Assembly: GCA_021804105.1 (NCBI GenBank)
Contig: JAJZKP010000007.1
Coordinates: 1-40,460 of the forward strand
Length of the DNA stretch: 40,460 bases
From: Microcaldota archaeon
GTDB lineage: Archaea; Micrarchaeota; Micrarchaeia; Micrarchaeales; CABMGC01
Direction: 5' to 3'
Shown here piece after piece: positions 24,037 to 32,584 of the stretch. Both the position numbers and the translations under genes were made by a program. How positions within the stretch are numbered: position 1 is the first letter of the stretch; each line of letters starts with the position of its first letter. The notes beneath the pieces are model-generated. The model made no database searches and was not told the DNA's origin. It saw only the letters and a list, made by a program, of their open reading frames with translations.

Positions 24037-26193
24037 CTATCCTGCACGCCTGAGCGGTACTATATTGGCATCCTTTTGCTTTGTTGGCGTTACTCCAAGC
24101 GTAGTATACACAAACGTTAGGCAATCAGCAATCCACGACGTTTCTCTCTCGCTCGTAAGGCCCATTCCGTTCCCTCCGTTCTCATGGGATGAATGACCTG
24201 CCTTCATCTGCGTTACCAGAAGAACGGGATTATCAGAACTTGTGCTATTTTGAAGTGCTGCGGCGAATTTTCGTGCGTGCATTGGATGTGCCCGCGTGTC
24301 TAACTCCCCGCTCACTAACAATACTGCGGGGTAAGCTACTCCATCCCTAACGTTATGGAGTGGCGACGCCGGTAGTATAAAGTTCAGCTCCCTCTGTCTG
24401 TGCGGGTTCCCAAACTCATTCCTGCATAATATTCCGATGTCATAAAGGTCTCCCCTATACAGGTCGGTTACCGGTACCTCTGCAATGACGGACTTGCATA
24501 GGTCTGGACGTTGCACTGCGAATGCAGTCACAAGCCAACCTCCGTTGCTGCGTCCCCATACAGCTAGCTTATTACTTGAAGTATAACCTTGAGCTATGAG
24601 GAATTCTGCTGCTGCAATGAAATCATCGAACGAGTTCTGCCTGTTCTTATGTATGCCATCCATGTACCATGTTTCGCCACCCTCTCCCCCTCCTCTTATG
24701 TGCGCCTTTACATACACTCCTCCGTCCTCAATGAACGGTAGTATCTTGCTCTCGAAATCAGGTTCAATGGCTAAATTGAATCCGCCATATCCGTATAGAA
24801 CTGTTGGGTTTCGTCCATCAAGTGGAATCCCTTTCTTGTGCACCATAGTCATCTTTATGTATGTGCCATCTTTCGATTGGTATGATAACTCCTTTACCAT
24901 CACATTGCCGAAATCAAAATTGAATCTGGACTCTTCAATAGCATCCATCTCACCAGTGCGCATGTCTAGGTGATAGTGCCCTGGCGGTCTTATTGGAGAG
25001 CTTTCAGATATGGCAGCAATCTTCATTGAAGGATAATAATAGAACAAGCTCATCGTTCCAGTTCCATTTGCGATAACTTCACTGGTCAATCTTCCGCTCC
25101 TATTGAACAATTTCAGCGTCGTCTTTCCACCATCGTCTATATACTTGGCCAGTATGCTTCCGTTGTTGCAGCCTGATATGAAGCTGTGGAGCGTTTCGGC
25201 CTGCTCCTCTACTACTGTCTCCCAATTTCTTGCTGACGGCGCCTTTAGGTTCGCTCTGATTATCCTGCCCTTAGGTGCATTTATGGTCGTATAAGCGTAA
25301 GCATGATTCTCCTCTATATCAACTGCAAAGAAGACGGCATTCATACCAACATGTAGCGGCTTGACCGTAGGCGTTCCTTTTTCGCCTAGCCTCATGTAGT
25401 ATGAATCAACATTCATGTTGTCAGATACATGTATCATTAGGTATCTATGGTCATCAGATCCGTGCACTGATGTTGTCTTGCCAGATCCAAGTCCGCGTCC
25501 GAACATTTCCGTGTCTTCGGATTGCCGTGTTCCGAGCGCATGATAAAAGACATGTGCAACGCTTCTGGGCGACTTAACAAGATATGGGGCTGGCCATGAC
25601 GTATAATAAAATCCACTCTCATCCTGTTTCCATACCACCGAGGTAAATACTACATTGCCTATCATGTCCTTCAGCACATCTCCGCTCTCTACATCCAACA
25701 CTCTGATATCTGTCACGTCGCTACCGTGTTTCGTCACAGCGAAAGCTACCTTTTTGCCGCCCTGAGAAGGGAAGATGCTGTGCAAGGCTATGCTGCTGTC
25801 CCTGCTGAATGTATTAGGATCAAGTACTGCTTTCCACTCCCCAAAGGTTATACCATCGCCAATTACATCGGAATAATGCAGCACATGGAACGGTTTGCTG
25901 CCATCCTGCCTAAGCTGGAAGGCTCTTCCGTCACCTGCGCAGATAATTTCTCCAAAAAACGGTGTCTCAGGCAGACTATTCAACCTCTCTATCAGGTTGT
26001 CCCTCAATTCTCCATCTAAGTATCTGCGTGCCACGTCGTTCTGCTTGCGTATCCAGCTCTTGACCTCAAGGCTGCTGGAATCCTCAAGCCATCTATAATA
26101 ATCGGGGATAAGCCACCTCCCCCTCTGCTCTACAATCTTTTGGGCTCTACTGATAGGATATCTACTCTTCTCTCTAACCTCAGCCAGAACCAT
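24037..26193 (-). CDS. Prolyl oligopeptidase (S9A family)
   Basis: 718 residues from the ATG at 26193 (MVLAEVREKSRYP). The frame extends to a TTG at 26220. The N terminus has YYRWLED, the seven-bladed propeller spans about 70-400, and the alpha/beta-hydrolase domain carries the triad S539 (GRSNGGW), D622 (SGELDTRAHPMHA) and H657 (KAGHSSHENG). There is no signal peptide, so it is cytosolic. It hydrolyses short proline-containing peptides and may finish peptides released by the proteasome or LonB. It lies 72 bp downstream of glutamate dehydrogenase. Confidence 0.93.
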   Translation of the reverse strand: MVLAEVREKSRYPISRAQKIVEQRGRWLIPDYYRWLEDSSSLEVKSWIRKQNDVARRYLDGELRDNLIERLNSLPETPFFGEIICAGDGRAFQLRQDGSKPFHVLHYSDVIGDGITFGEWKAVLDPNTFSRDSSIALHSIFPSQGGKKVAFAVTKHGSDVTDIRVLDVESGDVLKDMIGNVVFTSVVWKQDESGFYYTSWPAPYLVKSPRSVAHVFYHALGTRQSEDTEMFGRGLGSGKTTSVHGSDDHRYLMIHVSDNMNVDSYYMRLGEKGTPTVKPLHVGMNAVFFAVDIEENHAYAYTTINAPKGRIIRANLKAPSARNWETVVEEQAETLHSFISGCNNGSILAKYIDDGGKTTLKLFNRSGRLTSEVIANGTGTMSLFYYYPSMKIAAISESSPIRPPGHYHLDMRTGEMDAIEESRFNFDFGNVMVKELSYQSKDGTYIKMTMVHKKGIPLDGRNPTVLYGYGGFNLAIEPDFESKILPFIEDGGVYVKAHIRGGGEGGETWYMDGIHKNRQNSFDDFIAAAEFLIAQGYTSSNKLAVWGRSNGGWLVTAFAVQRPDLCKSVIAEVPVTDLYRGDLYDIGILCRNEFGNPHRQRELNFILPASPLHNVRDGVAYPAVLLVSGELDTRAHPMHARKFAAALQNSTSSDNPVLLVTQMKAGHSSHENGGNGMGLTSERETSWIADCLTFVYTTLGVTPTKQKDANIVPLRRAG

Positions 26194-26265
26194 ATACTCC
26201 CACAATGAAGTAACCGACAAGAACGGTCTGATCTTTACTGGTTCTTAACCTTTATCTACAAATTG

Positions 26266-27534
26266 TCAATACCAGCCGCGCGCCTTCATCGCCTTGGCAA
26301 CCCTGTCAACAGCAATGATATATGCCGCTTCCCTCGGGGTTATTTTCTTGCCTTTTGCCTTGTACTCTTTCTGGGTCTTGACAACGCTACCAAAGGACCT
26401 TGTGACTATCGCGTCAAGCTTCTTGTACACGTCATCCTCGGTCCAATAATAGCCGTCCCTATTCTGCACCCATTCGAAATACGAGACTATAACCCCTCCA
26501 GAATTCACAAGGAAGTCAGGCATGTCTATTATACCGCGCTCGAAAAGTATCTTATCTGCTTCCGGTGTGACAGGTCCGTTTGCAAGCTCAAGAACAACAC
26601 TCGCATTTATCTTATCTGCATTATGCTTTGTTATCTGGTTCTCTATTGCAGCAGGTATCAATACGTCCACATCAAGCGTGAATAGTTCTTCATTGCTTAT
26701 CTTGCTTCCTCCTTTGTAATTATCCACACTACCTGTTTCCTCCTTTACTCTTGACAGTTTCTCGTAATCAAGTCCCTTCGGGTCGTATATGCCGCCCGCT
26801 GAGTCGGTTATTGCTACCACCTTTGCCTTAGCCAGCTTGGTTGCTATCTCAAATGCGAATTTCCCTGCATTGCCAAATCCCTGTATTGCTATTTTCGATC
26901 TGGCAAGATCCATCTTTGCCATCTTTGCAGTTTCTCGCAGCACGTACATTCCGCCCATTGCTGTGGAATCGTATCGCCCCTCAGAGCCGCTAAGTTCTAC
27001 CGGCTTCCCTGTTATCATTGCTGGGGCATGATGGCCTTCCAGCTTCTCATATTCATCTAGCATCCATGCCATTATCTGCGGCGTTGTATACACGTCTGGG
27101 GCAGGCACATCCCTATCTGGTCCGACGAACCTGCTGAACGCACGCATATATCCGCGCGAAAGATTCTCAAGTTCCTGAAGATTCATGCTCTTTGTGTCGC
27201 ATATAACCCCTCCTTTAGCACCGCCCAACGGTATGTCTGCAAGCGAGCACTTCCATGTCATCCATGCCGACAATGCCTTTACCGTATCAAGGTTCTCTTG
27301 CGGATGGAACCTTATGCCGCCTTTACCCGGGCCTCTCGCATCGTTATACAACACGCGGAAACCAGTAAATACCTTGGTAGTGCCATCCCTCATCTTTACA
27401 GGTATGTTTGCCACTACTGTCTGCTTAGGTTCCCTAAGCAGCGCATGTGCCTGCTTGTCCAGGCTCATGAGGTCTGCTGCCGCATCAAGTTGTGTTTGCG
27501 ATATCTTGAATGGGTCTAATTCTTCTCTTGCCAT
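26266..27534 (-). CDS. gdhA: Glutamate dehydrogenase (Glu/Leu/Phe/Val family)
   Basis: 422 residues. Catalytic and substrate lysines are K71 (GPGKGGIR), K95 (TWKCSLAD) and K107 (PLGGAKGG), and D147 lies in PAPDVYT. The nucleotide fold has GFGNAG (219-224). It interconverts glutamate and 2-oxoglutarate with ammonia. NAD versus NADP preference is not decided by eye. It starts 9 bp after the HTH regulator stop, so regulator and enzyme form an operon; a regulator linked to nitrogen or amino-acid status is plausible but unproven. Confidence 0.94.
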   Translation of the reverse strand: MAREELDPFKISQTQLDAAADLMSLDKQAHALLREPKQTVVANIPVKMRDGTTKVFTGFRVLYNDARGPGKGGIRFHPQENLDTVKALSAWMTWKCSLADIPLGGAKGGVICDTKSMNLQELENLSRGYMRAFSRFVGPDRDVPAPDVYTTPQIMAWMLDEYEKLEGHHAPAMITGKPVELSGSEGRYDSTAMGGMYVLRETAKMAKMDLARSKIAIQGFGNAGKFAFEIATKLAKAKVVAITDSAGGIYDPKGLDYEKLSRVKEETGSVDNYKGGSKISNEELFTLDVDVLIPAAIENQITKHNADKINASVVLELANGPVTPEADKILFERGIIDMPDFLVNSGGVIVSYFEWVQNRDGYYWTEDDVYKKLDAIVTRSFGSVVKTQKEYKAKGKKITPREAAYIIAVDRVAKAMKARGWY

Positions 27535-27543
27535 AAAATCACA

Positions 27544-27849
27544 CTAAGCATTGACTTGCCTTTCGCAGAACCGCTCTATCTCGTGGTTAGCCTCATCTGG
27601 GCTCTTGCTCTTAATTATCTTTTCCACAAATCCCGCCTCGTCTATCTGCTTCGATATATCAACCGTAGCCCTAGCCACAGCTGTAGAATACCTCAAATTT
27701 ACATACTTGCTCACGGCAACCTGTGCTATACCCAGCTTCTTGGCTATTTCCTGCTGCGTCATCCCGTACCTCCTTCTCATCTGCTGTGCTAAATAAGCTC
27801 TTACTGCAGGTATCAATTCACTAGTGAGCAACCTACACTCCGGTTCCAT
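27544..27849 (-). CDS. HTH transcriptional regulator (XRE/COG2522-like)
   Basis: 101 residues from the ATG at 27849 (MEPECRLLTSELIPAVRAYL). The TATA box at 27871-27882 lies 26 nt upstream, making the mRNA leaderless and excluding the longer frame to 27900. The helix-turn-helix is TQQEIAKKLGIAQVAVSKYV (31-50). The arrangement matches a family of archaeal predicted regulators with an N-terminal helical segment and a C-terminal helical tail. It is in an operon with gdhA. Two palindromes lie upstream, between it and eS26, and may be its operators. Confidence 0.88.
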   Translation of the reverse strand: MEPECRLLTSELIPAVRAYLAQQMRRRYGMTQQEIAKKLGIAQVAVSKYVNLRYSTAVARATVDISKQIDEAGFVEKIIKSKSPDEANHEIERFCERQVNA

Positions 27850-27870
27850 AATAATACTCTCTCCCCAAGC

Positions 27871-27882
27871 CTTAAAAACACT
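27871..27882 (-). promoter_or_regulatory. TATA box of the HTH regulator-gdhA operon
   Basis: Minus-strand GTGTTTTTAAGG, centred near 27876, is 26 nt before the ATG at 27849. Confidence 0.5.
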
Positions 27883-27905
27883 GTATGACTCTGCCAGCAT
27901 ATCGT

Positions 27906-27920
27906 CGTACTTATAGTACG
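27906..27920. promoter_or_regulatory. Palindrome, possible operator
   Basis: CGTAC-TTATA-GTACG is a perfect 5-bp inverted repeat around TTATA. It sits just upstream of the regulator's TATA box and next to GGTATATATA (27921-27930). Confidence 0.4.
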
Positions 27921-27939
27921 GGTATATATAGAGATAACA

Positions 27940-27956
27940 TTATAGTTCTTCTATAA
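27940..27956. promoter_or_regulatory. Second palindrome in the eS26 promoter
   Basis: TTATAG-TTCTT-CTATAA is a perfect 6-bp inverted repeat, 17-33 nt before the eS26 ATG (27973). It would overlap the eS26 core promoter, so bound protein could block it. Confidence 0.4.
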
Positions 27957-27972
27957 ACCATGTGGTATATTT

Positions 27973-28203
27973 ATGAGAGGACGAGAACCCCCGGTCCATT
28001 GTGACAATTGCGGTCGTATGGTACCTAGAAACAAAGCAGTAACTGAAGAAAAAAGAATAAATCTTGGCACTGATGCAAATGAAGGCAATATACGCTTCTT
28101 CACTTCAAGGAAAGTATACTATTGTATAAGCTGTGCGAAACATAGGGGTATATTCGAGAAGAAGAAACAGCAGGCGCAAAGAGCCGCAGCAAGGGGATAT
28201 TAA
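27973..28203 (+). CDS. rps26e: Ribosomal protein eS26
   Basis: 76 residues, short but complete. It has VHCDNCGRMVPRNKAV with CxxC (C10/C13) and YYCISCAKHRGIF with the second pair (C51/C54), binding one zinc, and ends in a basic tail. It binds the 3' end of 16S rRNA near the mRNA exit. As far as I recall eS26 is absent from classical Euryarchaeota, so its presence with FtsZ is a lineage clue. Confidence 0.92.
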   Translation: MRGREPPVHCDNCGRMVPRNKAVTEEKRINLGTDANEGNIRFFTSRKVYYCISCAKHRGIFEKKKQQAQRAAARGY

Positions 28204-28219
28204 AGTCAATGGTGGGGGT

Positions 28220-29167
28220 TTGGCTATTGATCCTGACGACCTTTTAATCTTCAAGAAGCGGTTGAATAGCAATAATGAATTACCTAGCCCTGCAAATAGC
28301 GGTGAAAAGCTGCTGGGTATCTCAAAGGCTCAACCTACTGACTCCCTGCAGTCAGGGCAACAGCACGAACCAGCAAAGCAGACGCCTCATCTAGATTCTC
28401 AGGAAATACGTGTGCCTGAAAACACTGAAGAAGTCGTGTCCAGCAATATGGAGGAAGAAAAGCCCGAGGTTGAAGCTACGGCAAAACTGAGCAGGAGCGC
28501 CAAAGACAATGTGGCCGGTGCAAAAGGGCGTGCCTGCGTAAACCACCCATGGCGCAGGGCGTATTCTCTGTGCAACTACTGCAAGAGACCGTTCTGTTAT
28601 GCAGATCTCATGTCCTATAACAAGAATCTCTATTGCCTTGAAGACATAGACTATGTCTCAAGAAACACAGTACCTGTGAAGTACTCGCGCAACATATTGA
28701 CCAACCTCGCCGCTCTTGTGCTTCTGATCAACTCTGCAGTAGTGGTGTACCTAACCTACCCAAGTATCCTCTCGCTTCTAAATTCACTTGGCACACACAT
28801 AAGCGCAATAAACGTCCCTGGTGTCGCATTAACTACGCTAATTACCACTGCGATTTCTACTTTCTCTGCATATCCGTTCCAGTCAGTCTATGTTGCAGTT
28901 GCTCTGCTCTCATTTCTTTCCGGCATATCTGTCTTTGCATCAAGGCATGGATTCTATTTTGGGATAATTGTTGCATTCTTCACCTTGCTTGTATTCTCTT
29001 ACGAATACCTCTCCGGCATACAGTACACCTATATAATAATACTCTTGGGAATAGCATTTGTAGAAATAGCGGTGCTTGCGTACAGCAGGATGAGTTCTGT
29101 CACATTTGCTCCGGATGAGGACGCTGCACGTAAGTATATAGACTGGCCAAGACCAGAAACATTCTGA
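28220..29167 (+). CDS. Membrane protein with B-box-like zinc finger
   Basis: About 315 residues from a TTG at 28220, preceded by GGTGGGGG. The frame is open back to a GTG at 28133 inside eS26, and no ATG lies nearby, so the start is uncertain. The first 95 residues are polar, low-complexity and probably disordered (Gln, Ser, Glu-rich). A Cys/His cluster follows (C106, H109, C118, C121, C126, C139: ACVNHPWRRA-SLCNYCKRPFC), resembling a B-box-type zinc finger. Then come five hydrophobic helices and a short C-terminal tail. It directly follows eS26, so a ribosome- or membrane-linked role is possible but unsupported. Confidence 0.75.
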   Translation: MAIDPDDLLIFKKRLNSNNELPSPANSGEKLLGISKAQPTDSLQSGQQHEPAKQTPHLDSQEIRVPENTEEVVSSNMEEEKPEVEATAKLSRSAKDNVAGAKGRACVNHPWRRAYSLCNYCKRPFCYADLMSYNKNLYCLEDIDYVSRNTVPVKYSRNILTNLAALVLLINSAVVVYLTYPSILSLLNSLGTHISAINVPGVALTTLITTAISTFSAYPFQSVYVAVALLSFLSGISVFASRHGFYFGIIVAFFTLLVFSYEYLSGIQYTYIIILLGIAFVEIAVLAYSRMSSVTFAPDEDAARKYIDWPRPETF

Positions 29168-29280
29168 CGAACATCTATCCTAATTTGTCTTTTAACGTAG
29201 AAATGGCGGGCCGCCGGGAAAAGGTTCCTGCAAGAGAACAACAAGAATGTGACTGCTTCCTATGCTAAGCACATGCTGCA

Positions 29281-31224
29281 TCATTTCAAACGCATAGAGT
29301 CGAGATCCATCGGTGCACGGGCTTCTACATGCATCTTGTTGCCAAGCGTTCTAGCAACATCCTCGCACTTTGATTCCTCTCCATGCATGGTGAATATCCT
29401 CCTTGGGAAGGGCCTAAGGTTGTCTATGAAGCGCAATAACTCTCTCCTGTCGCTGTGTCCTGAGAATCCCTCAACAGTCCTTACCTGCAAATTTATCTTT
29501 TCATTGACTAGTTTGCCATCCTCTCCAGGCAATGCAACTTCGCTAAGACCATTTTGCACCCTCCTCCCCAGAGAACTTACACTGTTGTAACCCACGAATA
29601 TAACCATATTCTTCGGATCTGCAGCTAGCGCCTTGAAATATTCAAGGCTAGCCCCGCCATTGAGCATACCTCCGCTTGCGAGTATCACTGATGGGCCCTT
29701 GTCCAGTATGCCTTGTCGTTCTCCCTTTGCTATCTCAAAGATCTCGCTCTCGAAAGGAGAGTTATTGCTCAATATTCTGTGTTGGAGACTTGTGCGCAAG
29801 TACTCAGGATAAGCAGTATGTATGGCGCTTGCCTCCAGTATCATACCATCTAGATATATCGGAACGCCTAGCTTATATCTGGGATTGTTAATTATGTAGC
29901 TCTCGAGCACAAGCATAAGCTCCTGGCTCCTTCCTACAGAGAACAACGGAACAAGGACCTTTCCTCCATTCTCCACGGTTCTCTTGATATTCTCCATAAG
30001 CTCTATCTCCGCATCGCGTCTGTTCTGTGTTATGTCCTTCGGGCCGCCATATGTGCTTTCCAGGAAGAGCGCATCTATCCTTGGATATCGAGTGTCTGCC
30101 TGGTCCAAGAGTCTTGTGAAACCGTACTTGAAATCACCAGTATCTACTATGTTGTATAGCCCTTCCCCTATGTGCAGGTGCACCGTACCGCTTCCAAGTA
30201 TGTGCCCTGCATTATGGTATGTGAGCTTTATTTCATCAGTTACATTGGTTACTTCGCCGTAATCCCTTGTTATCATGTGCATGAGCATTGACTTGATATC
30301 CTTCTCGCCATAAAGGGGCACGCCGCCGCCTTTCTGCACAAGTCTATTGTAGTCATAGAGCAGCAAGGCCGCTAGGTCCCTTGTCGGAGGCGTGCAGTAT
30401 ACCGGGCCCGTGTATCCAAACTTGAATAGGTAAGGCACGAAACCCATGTGGTCCATATGCCCGTGCGTAAGTATCACCGCGTCTATGTCGTTTATGGTTA
30501 TGTTGGCGCTGTCTAAGTATGGAAATGCCTTGTTCTCGAGGCTGCCCGCGTTTGCGTCTGCTCCTTTTATTCCGGGCTCAGGACTTATCCCGCAGTCTAT
30601 AAGTATCTTGGAGTGGTTAGTTTCTATTAGCAGGCTGCTTCTTCCAACTTCTCTAAACCCGCCCAACGCTGTGGCTTTCACCCAGTCGCTTTTTACAGCC
30701 TGTTGATTGATTTTCTTGCCGATACCGTTTAGGAACTTCTTCCTAAAATCGCTCTCCTTCATCAGCATCTGTCGTACCCCCTTGATAACATCGCTGTTCA
30801 TTGTGGGGATCCTGAGTACCTTAGGAACCCAGTTGGTCTCCTTCACTATCCTCATTAGCGTTGTGCCTCCCTTCCCAATTACTAAGCCAGGCTTGAGCGC
30901 CTCTATGTATACTTCACAGAATTCCGGCATGAACCTTATGCCTTCCTCTCCCACTCCTGCTTCTGGAGGTACTATCTCGCGTATCTTCTTTACGGCATCT
31001 TCCGGATCCGTAAGCGAGGATGGATCAGACCTAACAATGAGCCTCTTCTTTACAGCAGCACTAATGTTCTTTATGATACTCTCGTCGCCGTAAAGATAAG
31101 ATATATTCTTTACGTATATCGCTATGTCTGGCCCCTCATATTCGACCTTTGACAGAGCTGCGTCCTTTGGAACAAGATCCTTTATCTTGTCAACTACTTC
31201 CTTGTTCTCGCTTTCTTCACTCAA
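29281..31224 (-). CDS. aCPSF1: KH-domain beta-CASP ribonuclease
   Basis: 647 residues. Two N-terminal KH domains (GKGG at 117-120) precede a metallo-beta-lactamase core with the zinc motif THGHMDHMG (H254, H256, D258, H259), later H and D ligands (HNAGHILGS, VDTGDF), and a beta-CASP insert ending GFSGHSDR and FTMHGE. Archaeal aCPSF1 cleaves RNA 3' ends and drives U-rich-tract-dependent transcription termination. The start is a TTG (31222-31224) behind GTGTGATTT; no ATG precedes the conserved region. The proteasome beta gene lies 59 bp upstream on the same strand. Confidence 0.95.
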   Translation of the reverse strand: MSEESENKEVVDKIKDLVPKDAALSKVEYEGPDIAIYVKNISYLYGDESIIKNISAAVKKRLIVRSDPSSLTDPEDAVKKIREIVPPEAGVGEEGIRFMPEFCEVYIEALKPGLVIGKGGTTLMRIVKETNWVPKVLRIPTMNSDVIKGVRQMLMKESDFRKKFLNGIGKKINQQAVKSDWVKATALGGFREVGRSSLLIETNHSKILIDCGISPEPGIKGADANAGSLENKAFPYLDSANITINDIDAVILTHGHMDHMGFVPYLFKFGYTGPVYCTPPTRDLAALLLYDYNRLVQKGGGVPLYGEKDIKSMLMHMITRDYGEVTNVTDEIKLTYHNAGHILGSGTVHLHIGEGLYNIVDTGDFKYGFTRLLDQADTRYPRIDALFLESTYGGPKDITQNRRDAEIELMENIKRTVENGGKVLVPLFSVGRSQELMLVLESYIINNPRYKLGVPIYLDGMILEASAIHTAYPEYLRTSLQHRILSNNSPFESEIFEIAKGERQGILDKGPSVILASGGMLNGGASLEYFKALAADPKNMVIFVGYNSVSSLGRRVQNGLSEVALPGEDGKLVNEKINLQVRTVEGFSGHSDRRELLRFIDNLRPFPRRIFTMHGEESKCEDVARTLGNKMHVEARAPMDLDSMRLK

Positions 31225-31283
31225 TCAAATCACACAAAGTTATGCCTATCTTTCAATACTAGAATAGCTGCTATTACTTCTGG

Positions 31284-31922
31284 TTATTTAGGTAGCTTCT
31301 CTAGCTCCTCTTTGGAATACTCCTTGTACCCCTTCTTGGTTATTGCGACAACCCGTGTGCCATCTCCTGTGGCAGAGTCACGCCTCATGGCTATCTTGAG
31401 CCCCTTGAGGACGTGCTTAGCAGCATCTGCAGTTGCCATGTCTGGTGTATACACTCCCTCTATATAACCAAGCGCAGTAAGCGAACCGCTTCCCGTTGCA
31501 GTAAATTTACTCTCCTTGGTGTATCCGCCAAGTGGATCAATATTATACAGCTCCGGAACGCCCTTTCCATTCACGCCTGCAAGTATTAGCTGCACCAGAT
31601 ATGGGAACATCTTGTTCTCTTGAAGTATTATGGAGAGAAGTGAAGTTGCTGCTGTTGGCGAAAGGGTCTTACCTTCATCCATCATATACATTTCATTCTG
31701 TACCTTGAGCAGCTTGACCAAGTATTCAGCATCACCTACACCTCCTGCTATAGTTATGCCCAAATTATCACTTATCTTGTAAATCTTTATGGCTTCGGTG
31801 CTTGCTATGAACGTATCCATTGAGGCGCGCATATCTGACCCAATTACCACCCCATCTGAGCAGAGAATGCCCAGCGTAGTTGTGCCCTTCTTCACAGATT
31901 CGTAGAACTCTTTGCTATCCAT
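31284..31922 (-). CDS. psmB: 20S proteasome beta subunit
   Basis: 212 residues from the ATG at 31922 (the frame's GTG at 31931 is part of the GGTG ribosome-binding site). The 13-residue propeptide MDSKEFYESVKKG is cut at the Gly-Thr bond to free the nucleophile Thr14 (TTTLGI). GSDMRAS and IKIYKI carry the accessory Asp and Lys, and GSGS lies near the C-terminal part. It forms the inner proteolytic rings. No alpha subunit is in the window. Confidence 0.95.
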   Translation of the reverse strand: MDSKEFYESVKKGTTTLGILCSDGVVIGSDMRASMDTFIASTEAIKIYKISDNLGITIAGGVGDAEYLVKLLKVQNEMYMMDEGKTLSPTAATSLLSIILQENKMFPYLVQLILAGVNGKGVPELYNIDPLGGYTKESKFTATGSGSLTALGYIEGVYTPDMATADAAKHVLKGLKIAMRRDSATGDGTRVVAITKKGYKEYSKEELEKLPK

Positions 31923-32006
31923 TATTTGCACCTATCTAAACAGCAATAACTAAACCAAGCAACCAATCGGTCTGTAGGATCATGACCCAAGCTGCCATTG
32001 AAAACC

Positions 32007-32036
32007 GAAAAATAAAATTAATAAAAGAAATAAAAT
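32007..32036 (-). terminator. U-rich terminator of the TRAM gene
   Basis: Immediately after the TRAM stop (32039) the minus strand has about 30 nt that are nearly all T with a few A and C. This is the type of tract recognised in aCPSF1-dependent archaeal termination; aCPSF1 itself is encoded 1 kb downstream. Confidence 0.55.
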
Positions 32037-32038
32037 AC

Positions 32039-32284
32039 CTAAACTATTAAGCTACCGTTACCTATAAAATACTTGCTATTCTCCAGCAGCTCCGCATACG
32101 CAAATGTGCGATGCAATTTAGTTATCTTGACCACGTAGGTCTTTCCTGACCTGGCCTTGGCATTGCGTATGAAGACGACTACGTCGTTTATCTTACCTAT
32201 GCCCTCGCCTTTCGGATTCTTTGCATCTACCCGGACCTGATACGTTCCACCCTCTTCTAGTTCTCTTGCTACCCCAAATTCCAT
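32039..32284 (-). CDS. TRAM-domain RNA-binding protein
   Basis: 81 residues made almost wholly of one TRAM domain: GGTYQVRVDAKNPKGEGIGKIND, then VVVFIRNAK and GKTYVVKITKLHRTFAYAEL. Single-TRAM proteins in archaea act as RNA chaperones similar to cold-shock proteins. GGGTGA (32291-32296) lies 6 nt before the ATG, an optimal ribosome-binding site. The predicted leader is about 140 nt, long for this genome, which would suit RNA-level control. Confidence 0.9.
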   Translation of the reverse strand: MEFGVARELEEGGTYQVRVDAKNPKGEGIGKINDVVVFIRNAKARSGKTYVVKITKLHRTFAYAELLENSKYFIGNGSLIV

Positions 32285-32584
32285 TTTTAGTCACCCAACT
32301 GTTTCTTCCACTATTCTTCTAGTGAAGTATCTCCTTGTTACGTCAATTATCTGGCCTGTTGACTTTGTTTAAGCCCCTTGTTGTATCCCACGCTTCGCAG
32401 CTCACGCCACGACCTTCACGCCCAATATCTTACTTACCCCATATTAAGATATTTAAAGCTTTTCTACTAATTCGTCAATAGAGCGATGATATCCTGGTCT
32501 TATTCTTAATGGCGGTTCGTGTTTGGCATCTACTACGTTTATTAATATCCTTCCAGAAGTATAATATTTGGCAATCTTGTCTAT
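32285..32584. other. Intergenic region: TRAM-gene leader and GT-C gene promoter
   Basis: On the minus strand a TATA box (AGCTTTAAATAT, 32449-32460) predicts a start near 32428 and a 140-nt leader for the TRAM gene. The leader is G-rich near its 5' end. A short open stretch (IIDVTRRYFTRRIVEETVG, 32288-32350) ends in the ribosome-binding site but has no start codon. On the plus strand AGTATAATATTT (32558-32569) is the likely TATA box of the 32585 gene. Confidence 0.4.

Noticed and set aside
28209-28248. ATG behind eS26 starting MVGVWLL
   Set aside because: It stops after 12 codons; the adjacent frame carries the long conserved-looking protein.
29203-29268. 21-codon ORF MAGRREKVPAREQQ in the gap before aCPSF1
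   Set aside because: No promoter at leaderless spacing and no ribosome-binding site; the Cys-rich end looks accidental.
32337-32350. GACGTAACAAGG, resembling the 3' end of 16S rRNA, on the minus strand
   Set aside because: Only about ten bases match; the flanks do not continue as rRNA.
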